In this document: positions 53,008 to 61,892 of the stretch, in pieces
Position numbering within the stretch: the stretch's first letter is position 1
Layout: each line of letters opens with the position of its first letter
Assembly (NCBI RefSeq): GCF_036555685.1
Contig: NZ_DATBKY010000273.1
Span: 1 to 64,000 of the forward strand
Direction of reading: 5' to 3'
DNA length: 64,000 bases
DNA from: Actinophytocola sp036555685
Lineage (GTDB): Bacteria; Actinomycetota; Actinomycetes; Mycobacteriales; Pseudonocardiaceae
Made by a program: the position numbers and the translations under genes
Notes under the pieces: generated by a model
Databases searched by the model: none
What the model saw: only the letters and a program-made list of their open reading frames with translations
Told to the model about the DNA's origin: nothing

Positions 53008-53799
53008 TCAGGCCGGCTTGCGGCCCCATGCGGTGATCATCGGTGCGAGCATGAGGTCCAGGTCGCCGTGCGCGAGGTTCGCGAGATGCGTCTCGATCTC
53101 CTCGGTCGTGGCCAGTTCCGCGGCCAGGAGCTGGTCGCGGACGTGCTGGACCGTGGCCGCCTCCAGGACCGCGCACGCCCGTGACGCGATGGGGAAGTAG
53201 GCCTCGGCGCAAACGTCGGACAGGTCTGACTCGCGCAGCAGCCGGGGCAGCGTGCGACCGTATGCGAGGTCCGCCCCGCGCTCGGCCATCAGCGTGCGCA
53301 TCCGGGCGCGCAGCCGGTTCGCCAGCGCTTCGTCGGGGCCGCGTTCGTCCGGGCAGGCGAGTGGCTGCAGGGCGGGGTCCCCGTCCTCGATCACCAGCCA
53401 TCCGCCCGGCCGAAGCGCATCGATCATGACTCGCATCGCGGCCGCGCGATCCTTCAGGTGGACCAGCACCAAGCGAGCGTGGACCAGGTCGAACGTCTCC
53501 GCCGGCGGTGGGTCGCGGAGCACGTCGTGCCGGCGTACCTCGAGCGCGCCGCCGGCCGCGGGCTCGGCCCACGACACGTCGATGTCCGTGGCCAGCACCC
53601 GGCCGCTGGTCCCCACGCGCTCCGCCAGGCCGCGCGGCACCGAGACGCCGCCGGCCCCGACCTCCCAGCACCGCCATCCGTCACCGAGCCCCAGACCGTC
53701 GAGGTGGCGAAAGGTCCACGGGTCGAACAACTCGGCGAGTGCGGCGAACCGTTCGCCAGCCTCCGGGCGACGGTTGTCGAGCAGATAGCGGTTCACCAC
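53008..53799 (-). CDS. SAM-dependent methyltransferase (class I)
   Basis: Protein of 263 residues. The cofactor loop is WEVGAGGVSVPRGLAERVG (motif I), then VLATDIDVSW, an acidic second-strand end, EVRRHDVLRDPPPAETFDLVHARLVLVHL (motifs II-III) and LRPGGWLVIEDGD. This matches the UbiE/methyltransferase-11 class acting on small molecules. GTG-GTG starts are at 53799 and 53796. No gene next to it points to the substrate. Confidence 0.88.
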   Translation of the reverse strand: MVNRYLLDNRRPEAGERFAALAELFDPWTFRHLDGLGLGDGWRCWEVGAGGVSVPRGLAERVGTSGRVLATDIDVSWAEPAAGGALEVRRHDVLRDPPPAETFDLVHARLVLVHLKDRAAAMRVMIDALRPGGWLVIEDGDPALQPLACPDERGPDEALANRLRARMRTLMAERGADLAYGRTLPRLLRESDLSDVCAEAYFPIASRACAVLEAATVQHVRDQLLAAELATTEEIETHLANLAHGDLDLMLAPMITAWGRKPA

Positions 53800-54017
53800 C
53801 CCAGCATGGCCCGGGCAACGTCGTTCGGGTACCGGTGTTGACGAACGTCACGGTTGGGTCGTCGTGCGGCGTGCGCCGGGCGAGCCGAGACCTACTGACC
53901 AGACCGCCGGAACACCGCCCACGGTGCATAATCCGCATGACCAGTCCAGCATATATGGCGCAGCGTTTCTGATGCGGCCCCGCGATTCGCAGAATTGTCA
54001 CGGCGCCCAGCAATCCA

Positions 54018-54878
54018 TCACTCCTCGGGCGAGCCGGACAGCGTGACCGCGGAAACTACAAGTGTGGCAACAAAGTTCTTGCTACTCGGCCGAGCAACAG
54101 GAAGGGTGAGAACTCGTGGTTCGGGAGGAGTCCCAACTATCTGGGGCTGTGGTCTGTCATCGGGCACGGTGAATACCTTCGGTAGGTCTACGAAGATCGA
54201 CGTGTGCTGGTGAGGCGGCAGCGGCACGGATACGCCGAACGACAGGTCGACGTGGCGTCCGCAGTAGTCGTCTATCAACGCCCCGGCCACCTGGATCCGA
54301 AACTCGGGTTCTTCGGCAAGGGTTGCCTGCCCGCTGACCGGCGGTTCCCCTGGCGCCACGCCGGCCTTGAACTCCTGCTGGATCTGGTAAATGTCCGGAT
54401 GATCCGCCGGGGCGGGCGGAGGACACTCAGAGTCAAGCTTGACCCGGGTCGCAAGTTCCTCCCGTTCTGTGCCGTTCCATGTGACGATGGAAATACGGTA
54501 TGAGCTGTCGGATTCGGCCACGAGCACGTTGACGATCTTCACGTCTTTGCTGATCGAGGGGAACCCGAGAATGTCGTGGGTGATGACCGCCCGGGAACCG
54601 GGGACGATGAACGCGGTTCCTGCGCCGATAACGACAGCCGCGACGGCCGTGATAGCTACCCAGCGAGCTCGGGGAAAGCGTGGTCGACCCTTGGTGCTCT
54701 TGGCTCGCATAATCCAGACAACGCCGTAGCCCGCCAGCAGCGCGATGGCGACGGCGACCGCGACTGCGGATGCCGGCCGCTGCTGGGTTATCGCGACGAA
54801 AACGGCGACCAGCGCGCCCACGACGCCAATGATTGTTCCGGCGTGGTCCCACGGCTTCTTACTGTCTGATCCTGCCAC
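54018..54878 (-). CDS. Hypothetical membrane protein with extracellular C-terminal domain
   Basis: Protein of about 286 residues from GTG 54878 (or 290 from GTG 54890). Three hydrophobic segments at about residues 10-30, 36-55 and 68-92 are followed by a long hydrophilic domain with two Cys (SECPPPAP and DDYCGRH). It starts with RAVITHDILGFPSISKDVKIVNVLVAESDSSYRISIVTWNG and contains PLPPHQHTSIFVDLPKVFTVP. The family is not recognised. The gene is AT-richer than its neighbours and follows a possibly broken small gene by only 7-20 bases, so the two may be an acquired operon. Confidence 0.6.
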   Translation of the reverse strand: MAGSDSKKPWDHAGTIIGVVGALVAVFVAITQQRPASAVAVAVAIALLAGYGVVWIMRAKSTKGRPRFPRARWVAITAVAAVVIGAGTAFIVPGSRAVITHDILGFPSISKDVKIVNVLVAESDSSYRISIVTWNGTEREELATRVKLDSECPPPAPADHPDIYQIQQEFKAGVAPGEPPVSGQATLAEEPEFRIQVAGALIDDYCGRHVDLSFGVSVPLPPHQHTSIFVDLPKVFTVPDDRPQPQIVGTPPEPRVLTLPVARPSSKNFVATLVVSAVTLSGSPEE

Positions 54879-54896
54879 TGCAACCCCCACGCCGCC

Positions 54897-55134
54897 TCAG
54901 CACTCGGATGTCAACAAGCCAATCAACGATTCGATCGCACAGCGGTTGCGGGAGTTGCGGGCCGTCAGACGCGACGCCGCTGTCCCGCCAGCTCCGATCG
55001 CGATCGTTCCGGCAGTCTTGACCGTTTCCAGCGGAGGACCGGTCAGCGCGCGGGCGTCGAGGGTGGTGCCGCTGCGTGGATCTGATCGACTTTGCCACGG
55101 TCACGGAGATCGTCTCCCCGGGCTGATGGTTCAT
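54897..55134 (-). pseudogene. Possible frameshifted small gene
   Basis: From ATG 55134 the frame reads about 17 plausible residues (NHQPGETISVTVAKSI). Codon use then deteriorates, while the neighbouring frame continues well with LDARALTGPPLETVKTAG and TAASRLTARNSRNRCAIESL to a stop at 54897. High G/C third positions switch frame near 55085. The span, 238 bases, is one more than a codon multiple. It would encode about 79 residues, directly upstream of the hypothetical membrane gene. The evidence is indirect. Confidence 0.35.
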
Positions 55135-55190
55135 ATCGCCTGATCCGCACGAGTGGTCGGGTGGGACTTGGGAGCTGGTTCGGGCTTGGC

Positions 55191-56690
55191 TCAGTCGGGT
55201 GGATCCGGGCGGTGCAGGGAGCCGGCGACCGGGCGGCCGGCGGCGCCGACCTTGTTGGCCTTCTTCGGTACCGGGATGCCGCGGTATTCGAGCGTGATCG
55301 GGCCGCCGAGGGGCTGGCGCACGTCGACGAACTCGCCGTGTGGCAGTCGTTTGATGACTCCGGTCGGGATGCCGTGCTCGAGAATCTGGCGGTCGTGCAG
55401 CCGCAGTCCGAGGCAGAGCCGGTAGGTCGCGGCGAAGGCGAGCGGCGGCAATACCACCACCGCGACCCGGGCGGTCCAGAGCATCGTGTCCGCCGAGAGG
55501 TCGAAGCGGAACGCGAGCACGTCGATGGCGGCGGCGAGTTGCAGACAGCCGTAGAAGGCCAGCACCGCCACGCCGAGCGCGGTTCGCTGTGGCACGTCGC
55601 GAGGTCGCTGCAGCAGGTTGTGCGGAGCGTCGTCGCGGGTGAAGCGTTGCTCGAGTCTCGGGTACAGCGCCAGTGCCAGGAAGCTCAGCGGTAGGAACAC
55701 CATTGACGGCCAGAACGACGGCGGTATCACGTAGTCGCCGAGGTGGATCTCCCACGCCGGGAACAGCCGTACCGCGCCGTCGACCCAGCCGAAGTACCAC
55801 GGCGCTGCCGAGCCCGCCGACACGTGTGCCGGGTTGCCCGGGCCGTAGTTCCAGCTGGGGTTGACCTGGAACAACCCGCCCATGAGGGCGAGCACGCCGA
55901 TAGTGGCCAGGAATGCGGTCGCCAGCCGTGGCGCGAAGCCGGGCATCAACCGGACGCCGACGATGTTGTGTTCGGTCCGCCGGTGTCCGCGGAACTGGGC
56001 CGGCCCGATGCGACGCTGCAGAGTGGTGCGCAGCACCAGCAGCCCGATCAGGATCGCGGTCAGTGCCAGGTGCACCGCGTAGAGGCGAGGGATGATCTCG
56101 GTACCGGGAAACTCGCCGCCGAACACCGTCCAGTGCAGCCAGGTACCGACCACCGGTACCGACAGTACGTAACCGGAGATCATCCGCAGGCTGGTGTCGG
56201 AGAGCAGGTCGCCGGTCAGCAGCACTCCGGTGAAGGCCGCGAAGACTCCGGTGACCAGAAGCAGCACCGTTACTGTCCATAGTAGACGGCGTGGTCGGCG
56301 GAACCCGCCGGTGAAGAATGCTACGCAGAGGTTCACCAGTAGCGAGGCGAGGAACAGCGATGCCGCCCAGTTGTGGATCTGCCGGATCAGTAGTCCGCCG
56401 CGAACCTCGAAGGCGATGTGGAGCACGCTGGCGTAGGCGCGTGTCATGTCCATGCCGCGCAGGTTGTCGAATGGACCGTCGTACCTGGTGCCGGCCATCG
56501 ACGGGTCGAAATACAGCGCCAGGTACACGCCCGTCAGGATCAGCACCACCAGGCTGGCCGCCGTGATACCGGCGATCAGTTGCGTCCAGTGGGTGGGGAA
56601 GACCTGGTTGACGCGCCGACGCAGACGTGCGGCCATAGCGAAGTGCTGGTCCGGCTGGTCCAGGGGTCGCCGGGGAGGATCGCCTGCCAT
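55191..56690 (-). CDS. QcrB-like cytochrome b, atypical (missing a heme ligand)
   Basis: Membrane protein of 499 residues closely following the actinobacterial QcrB layout: YLALYFDPSMAGTRYDG, FEVRGGLLIRQIHNWAA, FTGGFRRPRR, GTWLHWTVFGGEFPGTEIIPRLYAVH, RRTEHNIVGVR, HNLLQRPRDVPQRTALG and LEHGIPTGVIKRLPHGEF. In helix B the first ligand His106 is kept, but the second, 14 residues on, is Asn120 (codon 56331-56333). Both helix D His remain. The Qo-site P-D/E-x-Y motif reads APWY with Pro297 in place of the acidic residue. No qcrA, qcrC or oxidase genes adjoin. ATG 56690 follows GAGGAAGG. Altered or lost quinol oxidation is expected. Confidence 0.88.
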   Translation of the reverse strand: MAGDPPRRPLDQPDQHFAMAARLRRRVNQVFPTHWTQLIAGITAASLVVLILTGVYLALYFDPSMAGTRYDGPFDNLRGMDMTRAYASVLHIAFEVRGGLLIRQIHNWAASLFLASLLVNLCVAFFTGGFRRPRRLLWTVTVLLLVTGVFAAFTGVLLTGDLLSDTSLRMISGYVLSVPVVGTWLHWTVFGGEFPGTEIIPRLYAVHLALTAILIGLLVLRTTLQRRIGPAQFRGHRRTEHNIVGVRLMPGFAPRLATAFLATIGVLALMGGLFQVNPSWNYGPGNPAHVSAGSAAPWYFGWVDGAVRLFPAWEIHLGDYVIPPSFWPSMVFLPLSFLALALYPRLEQRFTRDDAPHNLLQRPRDVPQRTALGVAVLAFYGCLQLAAAIDVLAFRFDLSADTMLWTARVAVVVLPPLAFAATYRLCLGLRLHDRQILEHGIPTGVIKRLPHGEFVDVRQPLGGPITLEYRGIPVPKKANKVGAAGRPVAGSLHRPDPPD

Positions 56691-56967
56691 CACGGACACC
56701 TTCCTCGCGGAACGATCGGTCACCATGGCGACGGGGCAGGGGGACCGCAATGTGACACGTTGGCGATGGGATGCCGGTCACAGCGCCATGCCCTGGCGGG
56801 TCGGTGCGGCCCGACGTGGCCGAACCGGACGATTTCGCCCGGAAGTGCGCCGGTAGATGTGCTCGTGGAGATAACCCTGGCAGTGTCGGCGCTGCCGTTG
56901 GTGATGGACCTGACGCACGGCACCGCCGTCCGGCGGCGGTCTGGCTCGACCGCCGCCGGCTGGTCCG

Positions 56968-57759
56968 TTACTGGACGCAGGAGCGGGGGAAGAACGCCCA
57001 GCGGATGCCCGCGGTGAAGCTTCCGCTGTTCCACATGGCCATGACCCACTGGCGGTTACGGGTGACGTAGCGCAGGCTCATGCTCTGGCCCGCAGGCACC
57101 GATCCCAGTACGTGGGTTGGCGCAGGAGTGCCGCTGCCGTAGGCCCCGGGAGCGCCGATGTTGCCGTAGGCGGTGCAGCCCTTCGACGTGACCGGTTTCG
57201 GGCCGGTGTTGCCGGCGGGCTTGCCCTCGCTCCACACGCCGGCCGGGCTGCACAGGTAATCGGTTGAATTGGCGGTGCAGAAGACCGATTCGCTGTGCCA
57301 CCAGGTGCCGTCCGGGCCTGCCGATGGTCCGCTGGCGCAACTGGCGGAGGAGTAGTTCGAACTGACGATGGCGAACTTCGAGGTGCCGTAGGCATAGGCG
57401 CAGCCACCGAACGAGCCGTGTGCGTAGCCCCAGGGCCATCGAGTGATCGTGGGGTGCCCGCCCGTGTAGTCGCGGGTGCCGCGGATGTCCATGTGGTCGA
57501 ACGCGGTCTTGACGGTGCCGTTGGCGAATCGGAAGTCCTTGGCGAAGAGGTAGCCGACGATGGGGCCGTTGCTCTTGTAGCTCAGTCCGACCCAGCCAGG
57601 TCCGTAGCCGGTGGATGCGGCGGAGTCCTCGGCCGCGGTCTGCACCCGGTTGAAGCCATAACTCCACGCCTGCCCGGTCCCGGGCATGGCCACAAGAGTC
57701 GCTACGAGCCCGGTGATGACCGCCAATCCTTGGACCAAGCGTCGTCCAGCGCGATTCAT
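56968..57759 (-). CDS. Secreted protein of unknown family
   Basis: Protein of 263 residues with a clear signal peptide (NRAGRRLVQGLAVITGLVATLVAMPGTGQA) from ATG 57759, which has AGAGG five bases upstream. The mature part is rich in Gly, Ser and aromatic residues. It contains WSYGFNRVQTAAEDSAAS, then FDHMDIRGTRDYTGGHPT, and has at least six Cys that could form disulfides. It ends with WVMAMWNSGSFTAGIRWAFFPRSCVQ. I do not recognise the family. The pattern suggests a stable extracellular beta-rich protein. An upstream in-frame start at 57798 would add 13 residues and spoil the signal peptide. Confidence 0.7.
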   Translation of the reverse strand: MNRAGRRLVQGLAVITGLVATLVAMPGTGQAWSYGFNRVQTAAEDSAASTGYGPGWVGLSYKSNGPIVGYLFAKDFRFANGTVKTAFDHMDIRGTRDYTGGHPTITRWPWGYAHGSFGGCAYAYGTSKFAIVSSNYSSASCASGPSAGPDGTWWHSESVFCTANSTDYLCSPAGVWSEGKPAGNTGPKPVTSKGCTAYGNIGAPGAYGSGTPAPTHVLGSVPAGQSMSLRYVTRNRQWVMAMWNSGSFTAGIRWAFFPRSCVQ

Positions 57760-58042
57760 GATCGCCTCTGCTTCCGTTGTGTCGGTGGCAACAAACATCG
57801 AGCTCCTACGCCGGGGCCGGCGCCGAAGCCCTCGGGTAGATACCCTCCGGATTAGTCACCAGACGACGCCTCAGCGTTACAGAAGCCTGCTCATATCGGG
57901 CATTCCGCCACTCGAGTCGCATCGCGGTATCGTCGGCGAACGCGCGCCGACATCCAGTTGCTCACCCGCAGCCGGAGAGAACCCAAGTCAATCACGCAAA
58001 GTGGGCCAGAACCAGGACTCGGTCCCGAAACAGACGGGACTG

Positions 58043-58288
58043 TCACGACGATTGTTGTCTGCTCCCTGTCTCGATGCTGTCAGCGTCGATCCGGTCGATA
58101 TGGAAGCGCGTCCCTTCCAGCGCGGCTACGACATCGCTGTGGCTCATCGAACCGATCAGAAGCACGACGGACCGGCGGTGGTCTGCTGCCACGGCCTCCA
58201 CGCCTGGTACGTCCCTGAGGCGCGCGGTCACTTCGCGCACGCAATCCCGGCAGCCCATGCCCTCGACGTACAGGGTCAACTCGGTCAT
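58043..58288 (-). CDS. Small heavy-metal-associated (HMA) domain protein
   Basis: Protein of 81 residues with one ferredoxin-like HMA domain. ELTLYVEGMGCRDCVREVTARLRDVPGVEAVAADHRRSVV contains the CxxC metal site (GMGCRDC, with Arg-Asp between the Cys). Such proteins carry Cu(I) or Zn(II) to P-type ATPases, but no P-type ATPase is nearby; the nearest copper-linked gene is the multicopper oxidase 5 kb away. ATG 58288 follows GAAGGGAAG. The domain usually spans about 65 residues, so there is a short C-terminal tail. Confidence 0.85.
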   Translation of the reverse strand: MTELTLYVEGMGCRDCVREVTARLRDVPGVEAVAADHRRSVVLLIGSMSHSDVVAALEGTRFHIDRIDADSIETGSRQQSS

Positions 58289-58422
58289 CTGCTCACTTCC
58301 CTTCTCGGGTTCTGAGCATCACTGGCGACGCTGTCCTGACGCTGTCTTGCCCGGGTCGGTGGCGGGCGGGCAGTCGGCGGACAGGGCGATGTCGAACAGG
58401 AGCGTCTTGGGACTGGCAGGGG

Positions 58423-61400
58423 TCACCCGGTCGGGTGGGGCGCTCGCTGTTGGATCGCGGGTGAATCGTCGGCTTGGCCGGTGTGCCAGGTGTCCTGGTA
58501 GCGGGGACGCGGCCGGCCGAGCCGGTCCCGGACGTGCGATGCCGCTAGGTCGAGCGCGGCAGCCTGGTCAGGCTCTTCGGGAGCCCACGTGCGTGCCAGT
58601 CCCTCGAGTGCCGATGCGGTGAGCCCGGGTTCACCGGCCTGCCTTCCCAGGCGCAGCGCCGTTTCGTATGGCTCGCGAGCCGTGCGTGGTCCATGGCGGA
58701 GCTCGTGGCAGCGGGCGAGCGTCAGGAGCGCCCAGCCCTCCCAGACGGGTGTCTTCAACAGTGAGAATCCGTCTCTGGCGAGCATGAGTCGTCGTTCGGC
58801 TGCATCCAAATCGCCGTCCTGCAGGGCGAGGAGCCCGTGGCCGTAGTGGGCAAGGATGGTGCCGGCGCCGTCGCCGATGTGTTCTGATGCCGCGTCGGCA
58901 CGGTCGAAAAGATCGCGGGCCAAGTCGTGCCGACCCAGGTTGAGGTGCACGAGCGCGAGATCGGCCAGTGCCCACTGGACGGTGTTGTAGAGGCCCGCGC
59001 TGGCGGCCACGTCGATCGCTTCCTCGAGTTCGTGGGCGCCGTCCTCGTTGCGGCCGAACTGCCGTAGCCCCCAGCCGAGGTGGTAGAGGATCGCCGAGAG
59101 TCCCCAGTAGTCGTCGAGTCGCCGGAACCGAGCGGCCGCGGCGCGGCCCACAGCGATCGCCGTGTCGAGGTGGCCGGTCTTGAGTGCGGTCTCCATGCGG
59201 ACGAACCCGATCACCCCGAGTCCCCAGTCGTCGTTGTCGGCGCGGAACTGTTGCTCGGCCTCGGCCAGCAATGCCTGCGAGCGTTCCGGATCGGCACCGG
59301 TGACACCTTCGACCGCGAGCAGCACTCGAGAGAGCGCGGCGCGCGACCGGTCATCCTCGGCGTCGAACATGACGAGACTTTCCTGTGCGGTGTCGGCGCA
59401 CAGCGGGCTCGGGTGCACCAGACAGCCACGGGGGCGTTCAACGATCGAGACGGCCTGCAGCGCATGCGCGCGCGCCTGCTCGCCGCCTCCGAGGGGCAGC
59501 AGCCGTTGCAGGACTTCCCGGCCCTCGAGGTGACGGCCGAGGTGCCAGAACAGGGCGAGTGACCCCGCCATTTCCATTGCCTGGTCGAGGTCTCCGTCGG
59601 GGCCGCTGAGCCAGTTGAGAGCGGCACGAATGTTGGGCTGCTCCCGTCGCAACAGGAGCAGGGCGTCACGTTGCCGAGGTCCGCGCAGGTCGAACTCGGC
59701 GGCGACCACGAGGTCGTGGAAGTGGCGGGCGTGGTGGGCGGCGACCGAAGCGACCTCACCACTGTCGAGGAGCTGCTCAGCGGCGTACTGACGCAGCGTC
59801 TCCAGCATCCGGTAGCGAGTCGGCGCGCCGGGGTCGACGATGACCATGGAGCGTTCGACCAAGCGGGCGACAGCGTCGAGCACGAAGCCATCCGGAGTAT
59901 CGGCGTCATCGAGGACGGCTTCGGCGGCATCCATCGTCCACCCGCCCTGAAACACCGAAAGCCGATTGAACAGCCGCTGCTCGTCGCCGCTCAGGAGGGC
60001 GTAGCTCCAGTCGACGGTGGCCCGCAGCGTCTGCTGTCGTGCTTCAGCGGTCCGCGAGCCGGAGGTGAGGAGTGTGAACCTGTGGTCGAGCCGGTTCGAG
60101 ATCTCGACCGGCGACATGGTGCTCGCACGCGCCGCGGCCAGCTCGACGGCGAGCGGCATGCCGTCCAGGGCGCGGGTGACTCGGCCGATAGCAACGATGT
60201 TGGTCTCGTCGAACGCGGTCCCCGGTCGAGCCGCGCGGGCTCGTTCTACGAACAGCTGGGCGGCGGGGTAGGTGAGGACGTGGTCCACGGGCGCGTCTTC
60301 GGGGGGAGCCGCGAGAGGCCCGACATTGAACTGGATCTCGTCGGGTACGGCGAGCGCTTCGCGGCTGGTGGTCAGGATCGTGACTTCGGCGCAGCGGCCC
60401 AGGATGTCGTCGGCCAGTCCCGCTGCCGCGTCAACGACGTGTTCGCAGTTGTCGAGAAGGAGCAGCAGCCGCCGGTTGGCGAGGTAGCTGCAGAGCCGCT
60501 GGCGGATATCCCGTTCGGCGGCGGCACCGTCCATCGGCATGCCGAGCGCGTCGGCGACCGCGACGGGAACCTGATTGGCCGTGTCCAGCGACGCCAGTCG
60601 CACCCCGAAGACACCATCCGGGAATTCCGGCAACGCGTGGACGGCGAGAGTGAGCGCGAGAGACGTCTTGCCGGCACCACCCGGCCCGACGAGGGACAAC
60701 AGCCTGACGCCGGGCAGGAGAGTCCGTAGCGACTCGAGCGCCTCGTCACGCCCGATGAGCGGCCGCACGACGGTGGGTAAGTTCGTGGGCGCCGCGGGGA
60801 CGGCACCTCCACGCATCCCCATCGGGCCGTCGGGTCCCACGGGGCGTCTGTGGGCGGATGCCGGGGCGCGCACGGGCACGGCCATCTCGGCCTGCGCCCC
60901 CAGCGACTCGTCCTGGCGCAGCATCCGTTCCTGCAGCGACCGCAGGGTGACCGATGGTTCGAGACCCAACTCCTCGTCCAGGGTCTGGCGGGTTCTGGCG
61001 TACACCTCGAGTGCGTCGGCCTGTCGACCACCACGGTAGAGAGCCACCATCAGCAGACCGGTCAACGACTCCAGGGCCGGGTCGTCGCCGACGACGGGTT
61101 CGAGGTCGTGCACGACCTCGTGGTGACGTCCCAGCGCGAGTGCGGTCTGCGCGCGTTCGGTGAGCGCCGTGATGCGCAGCGCGTTGAGGCGTGCGGCCTC
61201 GCTGATGGCCCACTGCTCGGTGTTGAAGTCGCTGAGCGGCTCGCCACGCCAGAGTTCGAGGGCGGCGTCGTAGGCCGCGAGGTTGGTCTCGAGGACTTCG
61301 GGACCGACGTCTTGACCGGAGACCGCCGCGGTGGCGTCACGTGCGCGGCGGATCCGGTGGGCGAAGTCGATCGCGTCCACGGCTTCCGGGTCGACGTTCG

Positions 61401-61683
61401 CGCGGTAGCCGACACCTTCGCGGGTAACCAGATCCGGAGTTCGGTTCGCGTTCAGGCTGCGGCGCAGTTTCGAGACCCGTATCTGCAGTGCGTTCGTCGG
61501 ATCGACCGGCAAGGTCGACCCGGCCCAGAGCCGGTCGATGAGCGTCGACGTGGGGATGGTCCTGCCAGGAGAAAGCAAGAGCTGCGCCAGCAACGCGCGC
61601 TCGGCGCTGCCGGGCAAGGGAAGCGCACTGCCCTCGCAGACGATCTCCATCGGCCCGAGCAGGCGGAAGCGCAGATCGTTCAC
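58423..61683 (-). CDS. AfsR/SARP-type regulator with NB-ARC and TPR domains
   Basis: Large regulator of 1086 residues. An OmpR-like winged helix (LRFRLLGPMEIV...LIDRLWAG...LQIRVSKLRRSL) covers about residues 4-95. A BTAD domain follows (about 100-250, with LNALRITALTERAQTALALGRHHEVV and ALEVYARTRQTLDEELGLEPSVTLRSLQERML). The NB-ARC ATPase has P-loop VGPGGAGKT at about 331-339 and Walker B LLLLLDNCEHV. A helical and TPR-rich C-terminal half runs to the end. GTG 61683 has GGAGGGGGAG upstream and is chosen over the 50-residue upstream extension. Members activate secondary metabolism. It is divergent from the membrane hydrolase and may control it and the oxidase gene. Confidence 0.92.
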   Translation of the reverse strand: MNDLRFRLLGPMEIVCEGSALPLPGSAERALLAQLLLSPGRTIPTSTLIDRLWAGSTLPVDPTNALQIRVSKLRRSLNANRTPDLVTREGVGYRANVDPEAVDAIDFAHRIRRARDATAAVSGQDVGPEVLETNLAAYDAALELWRGEPLSDFNTEQWAISEAARLNALRITALTERAQTALALGRHHEVVHDLEPVVGDDPALESLTGLLMVALYRGGRQADALEVYARTRQTLDEELGLEPSVTLRSLQERMLRQDESLGAQAEMAVPVRAPASAHRRPVGPDGPMGMRGGAVPAAPTNLPTVVRPLIGRDEALESLRTLLPGVRLLSLVGPGGAGKTSLALTLAVHALPEFPDGVFGVRLASLDTANQVPVAVADALGMPMDGAAAERDIRQRLCSYLANRRLLLLLDNCEHVVDAAAGLADDILGRCAEVTILTTSREALAVPDEIQFNVGPLAAPPEDAPVDHVLTYPAAQLFVERARAARPGTAFDETNIVAIGRVTRALDGMPLAVELAAARASTMSPVEISNRLDHRFTLLTSGSRTAEARQQTLRATVDWSYALLSGDEQRLFNRLSVFQGGWTMDAAEAVLDDADTPDGFVLDAVARLVERSMVIVDPGAPTRYRMLETLRQYAAEQLLDSGEVASVAAHHARHFHDLVVAAEFDLRGPRQRDALLLLRREQPNIRAALNWLSGPDGDLDQAMEMAGSLALFWHLGRHLEGREVLQRLLPLGGGEQARAHALQAVSIVERPRGCLVHPSPLCADTAQESLVMFDAEDDRSRAALSRVLLAVEGVTGADPERSQALLAEAEQQFRADNDDWGLGVIGFVRMETALKTGHLDTAIAVGRAAAARFRRLDDYWGLSAILYHLGWGLRQFGRNEDGAHELEEAIDVAASAGLYNTVQWALADLALVHLNLGRHDLARDLFDRADAASEHIGDGAGTILAHYGHGLLALQDGDLDAAERRLMLARDGFSLLKTPVWEGWALLTLARCHELRHGPRTAREPYETALRLGRQAGEPGLTASALEGLARTWAPEEPDQAAALDLAASHVRDRLGRPRPRYQDTWHTGQADDSPAIQQRAPHPTG

Positions 61684-61892
61684 CAACTCCCCCTCCGGGC
61701 AAATGGTGCCTTCCGCTACCGCCCCAGCGTGCGCTTCCCCAGGGGCGGCGGCAACCCGTCGGATGCGTCTCTCCGCAGCGCCATCGGACAGGGGCCGGAC
61801 AGAGCAGGGCAAGCGCGCCGTTGGAGGGTCCACCCATCAATCCAGACCGGCCGAGCCAGCCTCGGTCACGTGATGGCAAGGAAGTGGACGAC

